Below, piece after piece: positions 7,538-13,712 of a stretch of 13,714 nt of DNA. The DNA comes from Clostridium sp. GTDB lineage: Bacteria > Bacillota > Clostridia > Lachnospirales > Lachnospiraceae. Numbering within the stretch: position 1 is the stretch's first letter; every line of letters begins with the position of its first letter. The DNA lies in the NCBI GenBank assembly GCA_023664325.1, contig JAMPFS010000065.1, forward strand, positions 1-13,714. The letters run 5' to 3'. The notes below the pieces were generated by a model. That model did no database searches, was not told the origin of the DNA, and worked only from the letters and a program-made list of their open reading frames with translations. The position numbers and the translations under genes were made by a program.

Positions 7538-8650
7538 ATGAATACAAAAATCAACCCATTTGCACAAATATATGAGGCATTTCGTGGATTTACAGATCCG
7601 GATGCCTTCTATAACCTAAGAAAACAATCGACCGGAAGTAAAATTGTTTACTCGCTTATCATCAATGTCCTGGCAGCAATTATGATTTGTGGATTTGCGG
7701 TTTTTACGATCATCACTGACAAAGAACTGGAAAACGTCTTGACAACTCTGCCTGCTTTCTCCTATGTAAATGGCGAATTGTTTTGTGAACAGACATACTC
7801 CCTCCCTGTTGAAACCAGATATCTGATACTCAATTCAGAGGTCGAAAAATGGGATTCCACCATTTTAGAGCAGCAGGCGCTTGGCACGACCAAGCAGGGG
7901 TATGAGGAGTTCCAGACTGCGCTTGAGGATCCTAACACTCTGGAGATTATGCTTATCAGCAAAACAAACCTGATAACTTATAATAAATATAGCAAACAGT
8001 TTTCCGAATCAACCTTAGCCGAGCTTTTTAATATGTTTGGAATCACTGCATTTTCCAAACAGGGAATTATTGATGGATACAAAGGCTTTACAGTCAAAAT
8101 AGGAGCGCTGTTTTCCCTCTTTGTATTTCCATACCAATTAATCAAATTATTCTTTGTATCACTCATATTGTCATTGATTGCCCTTATCATCAATGCTGTA
8201 TGCGGCTCCAAAGAACAATTCCCTACTTTATACTGGATCTCGTTCTATATGCAGAGTATTATTATGCTGATTAAAATTATCGGTGATTCTTTTCTGAGTC
8301 TCAGTGGACTTGCTTTAACAATCGCCTGTCTCTTATTTTACATTTGCATGATGTACCGCACGTTAAAAAGCGGTGAACCAATGGTACAAACCGTTTCCCA
8401 CAACATCAATACCGATTTAGACGATTTTCTGCAAGAACCGTACACAGCGCCGGAAACAGTAAAATCACCATTTGACACACCGGATACCAATATGGACTCC
8501 ACTTTGCGTAACAGCGATACAAGCTTTGATTCATATAACATAAATGCTGACAATACCGATTTCAGTAATCCTTCCGGCACCGCACCCGAAAATACAGAAA
8601 CTTCCAAACCTTCTTCCGGTGGTTTATCACTCAAACTAAAGGATGATTAA
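7538..8650 (+). CDS. DUF1189 family integral membrane protein
   Basis: This 370-residue membrane protein is the only plus-strand protein gene. A first membrane helix lies at about 36-59, followed by an extracytoplasmic domain of about 125 residues. A cluster of hydrophobic segments then covers about 187-222 (one or two helices), 228-248 and 254-273. This layout, with a short amphipathic start (INPFAQIYEAFRGFTDP), resembles DUF1189, a Firmicutes family of unknown function. The tail after about 280 is hydrophilic, rich in Asp, Asn, Ser, Thr and Pro, and probably cytoplasmic and disordered. AGGAG eight bases before the ATG supports the start. It is transcribed alone, convergent with the dGTPase gene, behind a predicted structured leader. 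The family call is moderately confident; its role is unknown. Confidence 0.8.
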   Translation: MNTKINPFAQIYEAFRGFTDPDAFYNLRKQSTGSKIVYSLIINVLAAIMICGFAVFTIITDKELENVLTTLPAFSYVNGELFCEQTYSLPVETRYLILNSEVEKWDSTILEQQALGTTKQGYEEFQTALEDPNTLEIMLISKTNLITYNKYSKQFSESTLAELFNMFGITAFSKQGIIDGYKGFTVKIGALFSLFVFPYQLIKLFFVSLILSLIALIINAVCGSKEQFPTLYWISFYMQSIIMLIKIIGDSFLSLSGLALTIACLLFYICMMYRTLKSGEPMVQTVSHNINTDLDDFLQEPYTAPETVKSPFDTPDTNMDSTLRNSDTSFDSYNINADNTDFSNPSGTAPENTETSKPSSGGLSLKLKDD

Positions 8651-8673
8651 TGCCTGAATATCCATGACCAGAA

Positions 8674-8705
8674 GAGGGGGCTGCTGTGTAAAGCGAAGCC
8701 CCCTC
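8674..8705. terminator. GC-rich stem-loop between convergent genes
   Basis: GAGGGGGCT (8674-8682) pairs perfectly with AGCCCCCTC (8697-8705). An inner GCT/AGC pairing shortens the loop. It follows the DUF1189 stop by 23 bases and precedes the dGTPase stop on the other strand by 34 bases, so it may end both transcripts. Neither side has a proper T-run, so it is a weak or atypical intrinsic terminator. Confidence 0.5.
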
Positions 8706-8739
8706 CCTGTATCTTTAAACAACGTCCAAACGCGGAACC

Positions 8740-9960
8740 TTATCCCTCAAAATAGGACACATATAAAACCTTGTACTTACTCTCCGGAAACAGATACTCA
8801 AACAGATCCACAAAATAATCATCTGTCATGCTTGCCATAAAATCCACAACCATCTGTTCATGCCCTGTTTCCTCTAAATACTTGTCATATCCATAACTTG
8901 CGGTATTTTCCATCACAAATTCAATATGATGCCTGTAAATGATAGAACTGGTATCACCGGCTTTCATATCAGCCAACAGCCGTTCATACATCATATGGAA
9001 CATCGGACGGATCGTCTCCTGATAGGTTTTGTCAACCGCTTCATTAAAATAAATTTTGTCGTAATTTTCCTTCTTTGTGGCTTTGATTGCCTTATAATAT
9101 TCATCATCCATGATGATGCAGTCCCTGCCATAGCTGTTTTCCACAATATTCACAATCAGGTTATTAATAATTTCGGGATTGCTCTTTCCGAATGCCTGTT
9201 CCTCAAAGATGCTGTCATCCGAAATCAAATTTGCCCTTTTTGCATCCTGACGGTCTTTTCCCAGATATGCGATCATGTCACAAATCCGAACCACACATGC
9301 CTCCATCGTATATGGAACCAGACTGCCGATTGCTTCCTCATCAACGTAACATGCCTCATATCTTGCATCAAACTGTTCAAAGTCTCCCATCGGTACCGGA
9401 CGATATTCCTGCATTGCAAACTCACCATTATGGCATAAGATTCCATCCAAAGTCTGCAAACTGACATTCCGGTTCAAAATGCTATCCAATACTCTGACAC
9501 TATGCACATTATGATTGAAAAATCTGCCTGTATGCTCCTGCAAACATTCGCTTAAATACCGTTCCCCGGCATGTCCAAAAGGTGTATGCCCAATATCATG
9601 CCCTAAAGAAATTGCTTCAATCAAATCTACATTAAGCCCCAACAGGGAACCGATATTCCTGGCAATCCGTGAGACAAGCTGGACATGCAGGGCTCGTCTT
9701 GTAATATCATCATTTTTATAGAATGAAAACACCTGTGTCTTATCTGCATATCTGTTATAATAAGGTGTATGTAGAATTTTCTCAATATCCCGGATATATG
9801 CCGGGCGCAGCAGCTTATTCTTATCCCAGTCCATCCTCCTGCGGACTGCGTCTTCATCCCTCGTCCGATATGGATTTTTCACACCATTTTCCCGGTCTCT
9901 TTTGATACGCTCCTGCAATTCCTCTGATAAATCACAGTATTTTTTCCTTCCCTGTTCCAT
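8740..9960 (-). CDS. dGTPase-family HD phosphohydrolase
   Basis: This is a 406-residue cytoplasmic HD-superfamily enzyme of the deoxyguanosinetriphosphate triphosphohydrolase-like family. Such enzymes hydrolyse dNTPs to nucleosides and triphosphate, shaping dNTP pools. The metal-binding set is visible: H92 in TRRALHVQLVSRIAR, H121 and D122 in GHDIGHTPFGHAGE, and D228 in RICDMIAYLGKD. KTQVF (74-78), upstream of the first histidine, and the LCHNGEF block also fit the family. The first-histidine motif (RRALHV) departs from the more usual TRLTHS form, so nucleotide preference cannot be assumed. The Shine-Dalgarno is weak (AGGAT about 11 bases from the ATG). It begins 33 bases after the hydrolase stop and is probably third in the aroD operon. 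Confidence 0.9.
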   Translation of the reverse strand: MEQGRKKYCDLSEELQERIKRDRENGVKNPYRTRDEDAVRRRMDWDKNKLLRPAYIRDIEKILHTPYYNRYADKTQVFSFYKNDDITRRALHVQLVSRIARNIGSLLGLNVDLIEAISLGHDIGHTPFGHAGERYLSECLQEHTGRFFNHNVHSVRVLDSILNRNVSLQTLDGILCHNGEFAMQEYRPVPMGDFEQFDARYEACYVDEEAIGSLVPYTMEACVVRICDMIAYLGKDRQDAKRANLISDDSIFEEQAFGKSNPEIINNLIVNIVENSYGRDCIIMDDEYYKAIKATKKENYDKIYFNEAVDKTYQETIRPMFHMMYERLLADMKAGDTSSIIYRHHIEFVMENTASYGYDKYLEETGHEQMVVDFMASMTDDYFVDLFEYLFPESKYKVLYVSYFEG

Positions 9961-9993
9961 CGCTATTATCTATCCTGTTCTACAAAATCAATG

Positions 9994-10998
9994 CTATTTT
10001 ACATAAGAATTTACAAACTCAAACGTCTTATTATAATAATTGTCCGGCTCCGCATATCTGCAATCCTCATGGATTCCGGAAGAAATCGTTACCAGCTCAT
10101 GTGGCGAAGCGATTGCTGCATTCAATTCATTTGCCATGCTCTGTGTGGCATAAGTATCATTGGCTCCATGAATCAGCAGAATCGGAACGCTTGTCTTTGC
10201 AACCTGTTTGGTAGCATCTGCCTCTTTCAAAGTATAACCAGCCCATACCTTCATAACAGGATTTATCATATTCAGAAACGGAAATACCGGTTTTCCCTCA
10301 TACCGAATCTCATACTCCGCTTTCACAACCTCCCAGGCAGAGGTATATGCGCCTTCCGCAACAATCGCCTTAATGGAGGTTTTGATTGGCTCACCGGAAA
10401 GCATCAGCGCTGCATCTGCCCCCATATCTACGCCATGAATCACGACTTGGGCAGATGGATTTTCTTCCAATATGACATCAATCCAATTAATAATATCCAG
10501 ACGATCCAGCCAGCCCATCCCAATAAAGGAACCTTCGCTTTCACCACTCGCCCGCAGATCCGGCATCAAAATATTATAGCCTTCCTCCGCATAATGCATT
10601 GCAATATCATAAATATCTACCATACTGCCATTATAACCATGCAGGATCACAGCCCATCGGTCACTGCCTGTATTGACTACAATCTTTCGTGCCACTAAAA
10701 TATGCTTATCATCTGCTGTTAAAGTAATCTTTTCCCGCTTTACACCCTTCAGCCATTCTGTGACCTTCTCATCTTCTTTTGATTTGTTTGCTGCACTACC
10801 CGCCGCAGCCGTCATTTTTGCTGTTGACTGTCTGACGCCATTTCTGCCCCGAATCATAAGGCTTCTGGAAAGCAAAACGCCAACCACTGCTGTCACAATT
10901 CCAACTACAACCGCAATTTTAAAGATTGTCCATATACCTTCCAATATATCGCCGATAATCCGACCAATTGAGACTCTCTTTTTCCCATTCTCCTCCAT
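9994..10998 (-). CDS. Membrane-anchored alpha/beta hydrolase, Asp at nucleophile elbow
   Basis: This is a 334-residue protein with one N-terminal membrane helix (about 26-44) after a short basic start, an Ala/Lys-rich spacer to about 85 and an alpha/beta-hydrolase domain. AVILHGYNGS (116-125) supplies the oxyanion-hole region, DLRASGESEG follows, and LLIHGANDTYAT supplies acid D281. The likely catalytic histidine is H310 in SSGIHEDCR. The nucleophile elbow reads HGVDMGADA, so D191 stands where most relatives of this type have serine (GxSxG). The codon is GAT, two changes from any serine codon, so a simple base error is unlikely. Asp nucleophiles occur in haloalkane dehalogenases and epoxide hydrolases, but this may equally be a non-catalytic or altered enzyme. 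GAGGAGG stands just before the ATG. Its substrate is unknown. Confidence 0.87.
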   Translation of the reverse strand: MEENGKKRVSIGRIIGDILEGIWTIFKIAVVVGIVTAVVGVLLSRSLMIRGRNGVRQSTAKMTAAAGSAANKSKEDEKVTEWLKGVKREKITLTADDKHILVARKIVVNTGSDRWAVILHGYNGSMVDIYDIAMHYAEEGYNILMPDLRASGESEGSFIGMGWLDRLDIINWIDVILEENPSAQVVIHGVDMGADAALMLSGEPIKTSIKAIVAEGAYTSAWEVVKAEYEIRYEGKPVFPFLNMINPVMKVWAGYTLKEADATKQVAKTSVPILLIHGANDTYATQSMANELNAAIASPHELVTISSGIHEDCRYAEPDNYYNKTFEFVNSYVK

Positions 10999-11029
10999 CT
11001 TTTCCTCCTCAAATTTGATATACTGTATT

Positions 11030-11803
11030 TTATCTGTATAAATTTTGGTGTATAATCTCTAAAACATTTTTGACATCCGAAAGCTCCAACTGCCCTGGCG
11101 CAGAACACTGTGTAACCGCTGCAAAAGTCATGGCAGAGCCGAAAATTTCACCGGATAATCTTGTAATTTCACCGATTCCTGCCATTGACATTGTAATAAT
11201 CGGCTTTGATCCGCCACGCTCATAATAAGCTACAGTTGCCGACAACAAATGGATGACATCCCGCTCATTTTGAGGCATTACCGCTATCTTCGGAATATCC
11301 GCTCCCATCATATCCATATACTCTAACCGTGCTGACAAATCCTCTACGGATGGCGTTCCATTAAAATCATGATTGCTTGCCACCACATACACTTTGTTTC
11401 TGTGTGCAATGTCACACATGTCCTGTAACAAACCATCCTCCATATAAGCTTCTATATCAATTAAATCTATATAGCCACTTGAACAGACAACTTCACATAA
11501 CTGCCTGTATTGTTCCACTGTGATATCCTGTTCTCCGCCCTCCCGCTTACTCCGAAATGTAAACAAAAGAACAATATCGCCTATTATCATTCTTATTTTT
11601 TGAAGCAGAGACAATATTTCATTCCAATCTGTCACATGCCAAAACCAGTCGATCCGAAGCTCAATACAGTCCGGTTTTTGAGCTGCGACCGTTCGGATAT
11701 CTTCTATTACATCCTCTGCTGTTTTTGCAATAACCGGAACACAAACTTTGGGCATGCCTGCCCCAATTTCAATTCCCCGTATACGAATTGTGTCTATCTT
11801 CAT
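11030..11803 (-). CDS. aroD: Type I 3-dehydroquinate dehydratase
   Basis: This 257-residue cytoplasmic enzyme catalyses the third step of the shikimate pathway, dehydrating 3-dehydroquinate to 3-dehydroshikimate through a Schiff base. The type I active site is complete by motif: E48 and R50 in CIELRIDWF, R84 and E88 in FTFRSKREGGE, H145 in SNHDFNGTP, the Schiff-base lysine K172 in PKIAVMP, R215 in ITRLSGEIFGSAMTF, and S234 and Q238 in SAPGQLEL. The length is typical. The frame extends 31 codons upstream, but AGGAAG eight bases before the ATG at 11803 and the hairpin covering the longer start favour this one. No other shikimate gene is in the window. It is followed after 31 bases by the alpha/beta hydrolase, probably in one operon with it and the dGTPase. 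Confidence 0.95.
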   Translation of the reverse strand: MKIDTIRIRGIEIGAGMPKVCVPVIAKTAEDVIEDIRTVAAQKPDCIELRIDWFWHVTDWNEILSLLQKIRMIIGDIVLLFTFRSKREGGEQDITVEQYRQLCEVVCSSGYIDLIDIEAYMEDGLLQDMCDIAHRNKVYVVASNHDFNGTPSVEDLSARLEYMDMMGADIPKIAVMPQNERDVIHLLSATVAYYERGGSKPIITMSMAGIGEITRLSGEIFGSAMTFAAVTQCSAPGQLELSDVKNVLEIIHQNLYR

Positions 11804-11811
11804 ATCATTTT

Positions 11812-11817
11812 CTTCCT
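11812..11817 (-). promoter_or_regulatory. RBS deciding the aroD start
   Basis: AGGAAG on the minus strand lies eight bases before the ATG at 11803. The encoded start MKIDTIRIRGIEIG aligns with the normal beginning of type I enzymes, so the 31 extra upstream codons are treated as leader. Confidence 0.7.
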
Positions 11818-11881
11818 GTTCTTTTTCTAAACTCGCGAACGAAATTAATTGCCATTTCCAATTATTCGCCGCGGTATATGC

Positions 11882-11924
11882 AGTTACACTAAACATTTGC
11901 CTGCGGCAAATATTAAGTGTAGCT
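11882..11924. repeat. 20-bp stem-loop in the aroD leader
   Basis: Arms 11882-11901 and 11905-11924 pair over 20 positions with two mismatches and one G-U wobble, closing a three-base loop (TGC). The core is ATTTGCC/GGCAAAT. No T-run follows on either strand, so it is not a standard intrinsic terminator. It lies about 80 bases upstream of aroD, immediately after the candidate -10 box, and could be a 5' mRNA structure or a dyad operator. No second copy was noticed in the window. Confidence 0.7.
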
Positions 11925-11952
11925 AGTATAATTCCAAAGCCGGCACGACCAA
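11925..11952 (-). promoter_or_regulatory. Candidate promoter of the aroD operon
   Basis: On the minus strand, TTGGTC (11947-11952), a 16-base spacer and TATACT (11925-11930) resemble a sigma-A promoter. It lies between the upstream cassette terminator and aroD, the place a promoter is needed. Transcription would begin inside the left edge of the long stem-loop. Confidence 0.45.
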
Positions 11953-11983
11953 ATACACTTCTAATATTGTATCATACATAACC

Positions 11984-12024
11984 AAAAAAGGCTATTTCTT
12001 CACAAAATCTTAAGAAATAGCCTT
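11984..12024 (-). terminator. Intrinsic terminator of the DUF3990 cassette
   Basis: The perfect 13-bp stem AAGGCTATTTCTT (11988-12000) with 12012-12024 has an 11-base loop. On the minus strand it is followed directly by a T-run (A-run at 11984-11989). It closes the three-gene cassette just after the 95-residue gene and separates it from the aroD operon. On the plus strand no T-run follows, so it acts in one direction. Confidence 0.9.
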
Positions 12025-12032
12025 CGTATTAT

Positions 12033-12320
12033 TTATATGCTTAAACCTAATCCTCCGTCGGCAGCCTGTTCGCCGTCATCCGTTCCCAAATGCCTCCGTT
12101 CCATTTTATCTATAGCCTGATTAATCTGCTCCATCATTGCTTCCGTAATATTGGTAGTCTCTCCATAATTCAAATAAGCCAATATTGTCAACATTTCTGA
12201 TTCGCTATCTGCATAATAACCAGTACTTTCCTGCTCCATATTGCCGACATTTTTAACAAGTTCCAGCATCTTGTTTGGCAACATTCTGTAATCCCATGGT
12301 CCCACTGTCCGTTCTAACAT
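12033..12320 (-). CDS. Small acidic protein, third gene of the DUF3990 cassette
   Basis: This encodes a 95-residue protein that I do not recognise. It starts MLERTVGPWDYRMLPNKMLE, continues with predicted helices (around EMLTILAYLNY and ITEAMMEQINQAIDKMERRH) and ends in a flexible Gly/Asp-rich tail. No membrane segment or catalytic motif is seen. A strong purine-rich site containing AGGAGG stands about 11 bases before the ATG, so it is probably well translated. It starts 27 bases after the 80-residue gene and is followed at once by the cassette terminator. By position it may be a partner or immunity-type factor of the DUF3990 protein, or an unrelated passenger; the sequence does not decide. 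Confidence 0.75.
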   Translation of the reverse strand: MLERTVGPWDYRMLPNKMLELVKNVGNMEQESTGYYADSESEMLTILAYLNYGETTNITEAMMEQINQAIDKMERRHLGTDDGEQAADGGLGLSI

Positions 12321-12347
12321 TTTATCATTCTCCTCCTAAAAGCCATT

Positions 12348-12590
12348 CTACCCCTTATGCTGTTGGTAACCGTTCCATATTTTTTCCGCCCAATCTTCAT
12401 CTGATATATGCGTTGTCAAAACTGGACTTACTTCCAATGAGTTGATTAATCCTGAACGATTAATTGCAACCATAGCAGCTTCTTTGTCTACATCATACAT
12501 TTCCATAATTAATTCTTTAATATTTTTAATATATTTCTGCTTATTAAATTTTTGTTCTGGAATATCTGCCTTAATTACCGGTATCGTCAT
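12348..12590 (-). CDS. Small helical protein, second gene of the DUF3990 cassette
   Basis: This encodes an 80-residue soluble protein. A basic stretch (EQKFNKQKYIKNIKELIMEMY) leads into a helix-turn-helix-like region, DKEAAMVAINRSGLINSLE, and then LTTHISDEDWAEKIWNGY. The layout, a helix with a following short hydrophobic turn and a late acidic helix, loosely recalls DUF3791 proteins, which I recall being found near DUF3990 genes, but the similarity is weak by eye. AGGAAGGAG lies about eight bases before the ATG. It follows the DUF3990 stop by 19 bases and precedes the 95-residue gene by 27 bases. An antitoxin, immunity or adaptor role is a guess from position only. Confidence 0.75.
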   Translation of the reverse strand: MTIPVIKADIPEQKFNKQKYIKNIKELIMEMYDVDKEAAMVAINRSGLINSLEVSPVLTTHISDEDWAEKIWNGYQQHKG

Positions 12591-12609
12591 ACTATCAACT
12601 CCTTCCTGA

Positions 12610-13170
12610 TTAGATTATATCATAATGCAGCACTCTTATGCAATCCGCTAATTCTTGGCTATGGAAAGATATTTGTATAGGAATAGTATTTCCAATCTTT
12701 AATGGATATATCGAATTAAGTAAACCATCTTTTAAGACATATTGATCCTTTATCAACTGTTTTCTTATATCTGCCATAACACTGTCTGCAACTGCTCCAA
12801 TTACCATATCATATTTTAAATCAAAGTTGGAATCCATTCCTTGTTTATTCAGCCTCACCTGACTATATCTGTTGGCACATATAAATTTTTTCCACTCGTC
12901 TTTACAATTATTAAAAGTCTTCACATTATAATCTTTCATCATTGTGCGGTCAAATTTCAAGCACAAAACAACCGGTGTATTGTTAAAATAGTCATCTTTA
13001 TGATAGAAGGATTTGGTCAATGCCGTTTTCCTTGCCAATTCATAAAAGTTCGTGGTATAAAAACCTATACCAAAATCGGTTCCTCGGTTTGCTTCTTTAA
13101 AATCAACTTTAACACCGTTTTTTATTATATTATTTGCATACTCCAAAATAGTTCCGTGGTATAAATTCAT
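12610..13170 (-). CDS. DUF3990 protein, ADP-ribosyltransferase-like
   Basis: This 186-residue protein is recognised as DUF3990, a family with an ADP-ribosyltransferase-like fold. MNLYHGTILEYANNII matches the first motif (LYHGT). GTDFGIGFYTTNFYELARKTA (30-50) matches the second, GFYTT-type motif. YDMVIGAVADSVM (120-132) and IQISFHSQELADCIRVL (165-181) are the late family blocks, and Q166 is a candidate for the third catalytic position. If active it would use NAD to modify a target; neither activity nor target is established. No secretion signal is visible, which favours a cytoplasmic role. The frame has an ATG five codons earlier, but AGGAG five bases before the ATG at 13170 decides the start. 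The gene is visibly AT-rich relative to the aroD side, hinting at acquisition. Confidence 0.82.
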   Translation of the reverse strand: MNLYHGTILEYANNIIKNGVKVDFKEANRGTDFGIGFYTTNFYELARKTALTKSFYHKDDYFNNTPVVLCLKFDRTMMKDYNVKTFNNCKDEWKKFICANRYSQVRLNKQGMDSNFDLKYDMVIGAVADSVMADIRKQLIKDQYVLKDGLLNSIYPLKIGNTIPIQISFHSQELADCIRVLHYDII

Positions 13171-13175
13171 ATTGA

Positions 13176-13180
13176 CTCCT
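13176..13180 (-). promoter_or_regulatory. RBS deciding the DUF3990 start
   Basis: AGGAG on the minus strand lies five bases before the ATG at 13170, giving the family-typical start MNLYHGT. It would lie inside the coding sequence if the ATG at 13185 were used, so the shorter protein is preferred. Confidence 0.7.
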
Positions 13181-13200
13181 ATCATTCGTAGTATTTAATT

Positions 13201-13206
13201 ATTATA
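13201..13206 (-). promoter_or_regulatory. Candidate -10 box of the DUF3990 cassette
   Basis: A perfect TATAAT on the minus strand lies about 30 bases before the preferred DUF3990 start. The sequence 17 bases upstream (TATATA) is a poor -35, so the promoter, if real, may need an activator or be weak. It is the best -10 match between the tRNA terminator and the cassette. Confidence 0.35.
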
Positions 13207-13284
13207 TCTACTATTCTAAAGGGTATATACTTTTTCATCCTTATTCATTTGATTTTTATGTGATTTATTCCACTGGGATGTAAT

Positions 13285-13305
13285 TATGTGGCAAAATACC
13301 ACATA
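13285..13305. repeat. Inverted repeat upstream of the DUF3990 cassette
   Basis: TATGTGG (13285-13291) and CCACATA (13299-13305) form a perfect 7-bp dyad with a seven-base centre. It lies about 80 bases upstream of the candidate -10 box. A shorter dyad (ATATC/GATAT, 13321-13335) is nearby. These could be binding sites for a regulator; there is no direct evidence. Confidence 0.4.
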
Positions 13306-13371
13306 TTTCTAACGCATTTCATATCAAAGCGATATAGGCAAAACTGTGCCAAACAATAAAAGCATATTATA

Positions 13372-13414
13372 AAAAGAAAAAAATCGCGGAAGCCTTGAAA
13401 AATAAGACTTCCGC
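13372..13414 (-). terminator. Intrinsic terminator of the tRNA array
   Basis: On the minus strand an 11-bp stem (13404-13414 with 13386-13396, core GCGGAAG/CTTCCGC, one G-U pair) with a seven-base loop is followed by a long T-rich tail (A-run at 13372-13383 on the plus strand). It starts 13 bases after the tRNA-Arg 3' end and should end the Val-Leu-Arg transcript. Confidence 0.9.
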
Positions 13415-13427
13415 AACATTAACACTA

Positions 13428-13501
13428 CGTGCGTGAGAGGATTCGAACCCCCGACACCTTGGTCCGTAGCCAAGTGCTCTATCCAGCTGAGCTACACACA
13501 C
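13428..13501 (-). tRNA. tRNA-Arg (ACG)
   Basis: A complete cloverleaf is visible. The acceptor GTGTGTG pairs with CACGCAC (one G-U) with discriminator G. The D arm is GCTC/GAGC, and the anticodon stem CTTGG/CCAAG encloses loop CTACGGA, giving anticodon ACG (read as ICG after deamination). The T loop TTCGAAT has two G-U pairs in its stem. CCA is not encoded. It is last in the array of three. Confidence 0.97.
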
Positions 13502-13516
13502 ATATTTAGTACTCCA

Positions 13517-13603
13517 TGCCGGCGACCGGAATCGAACCGGTACGGGAGTATAAGTCCCGCAGGATTTTAAGTCCTGTGCGTCTGCCAGTTCCGCCACGCC
13601 GGC
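13517..13603 (-). tRNA. tRNA-Leu (TAA)
   Basis: This 87-base class II tRNA has acceptor GCCGGCG/CGCCGGC with discriminator A. The anticodon stem CAGGA/TCCTG encloses loop CTTAAAA, giving anticodon TAA. A long variable arm (GCGGGACTTATACTCCCGT) is typical of leucine tRNAs. CCA is not encoded. It lies 15 bases upstream of tRNA-Arg and 36 bases downstream of tRNA-Val. Confidence 0.97.
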
Positions 13604-13639
13604 ATCTGTAATCATAATCAATTGAAAATGACTACGAAA

Positions 13640-13712
13640 TGGAACCTACAGGGCTCGAACCTGTGACCCTCTGCTTGTAAGGCAGATGCTCTCCCAGCTG
13701 AGCTAAGATTCC
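13640..13712 (-). tRNA. tRNA-Val (TAC)
   Basis: A complete 73-base cloverleaf has acceptor GGAATCT/AGGTTCC (one G-U) with discriminator A. The D arm is GCTC/GAGC, and the anticodon stem TCTGC/GCAGA encloses loop CTTACAA, giving anticodon TAC. CCA is not encoded. It is the first tRNA of the visible array; the promoter, and possibly more tRNAs, lie beyond the window edge. Confidence 0.97.

Noticed and set aside
13336..13352. Sigma-54-like TGGCAC...TTGCC on the minus strand upstream of the DUF3990 cassette
   Set aside because: The distance between the GG and GC elements is one base too short for the strict -24/-12 spacing, and no enhancer-binding protein gene is nearby.
13428..13501. Possible integration site at the tRNA-Arg 3' end
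   Set aside because: No integrase and no direct repeat of the tRNA 3' end were seen on the other side of the DUF3990 cassette, so island insertion at this tRNA is not supported within the window.
13367..13621. Minus-strand open frame over the tRNA genes
   Set aside because: It covers the tRNA-Arg and most of the tRNA-Leu and the terminator. The tRNAs fold completely, so the frame is accidental.
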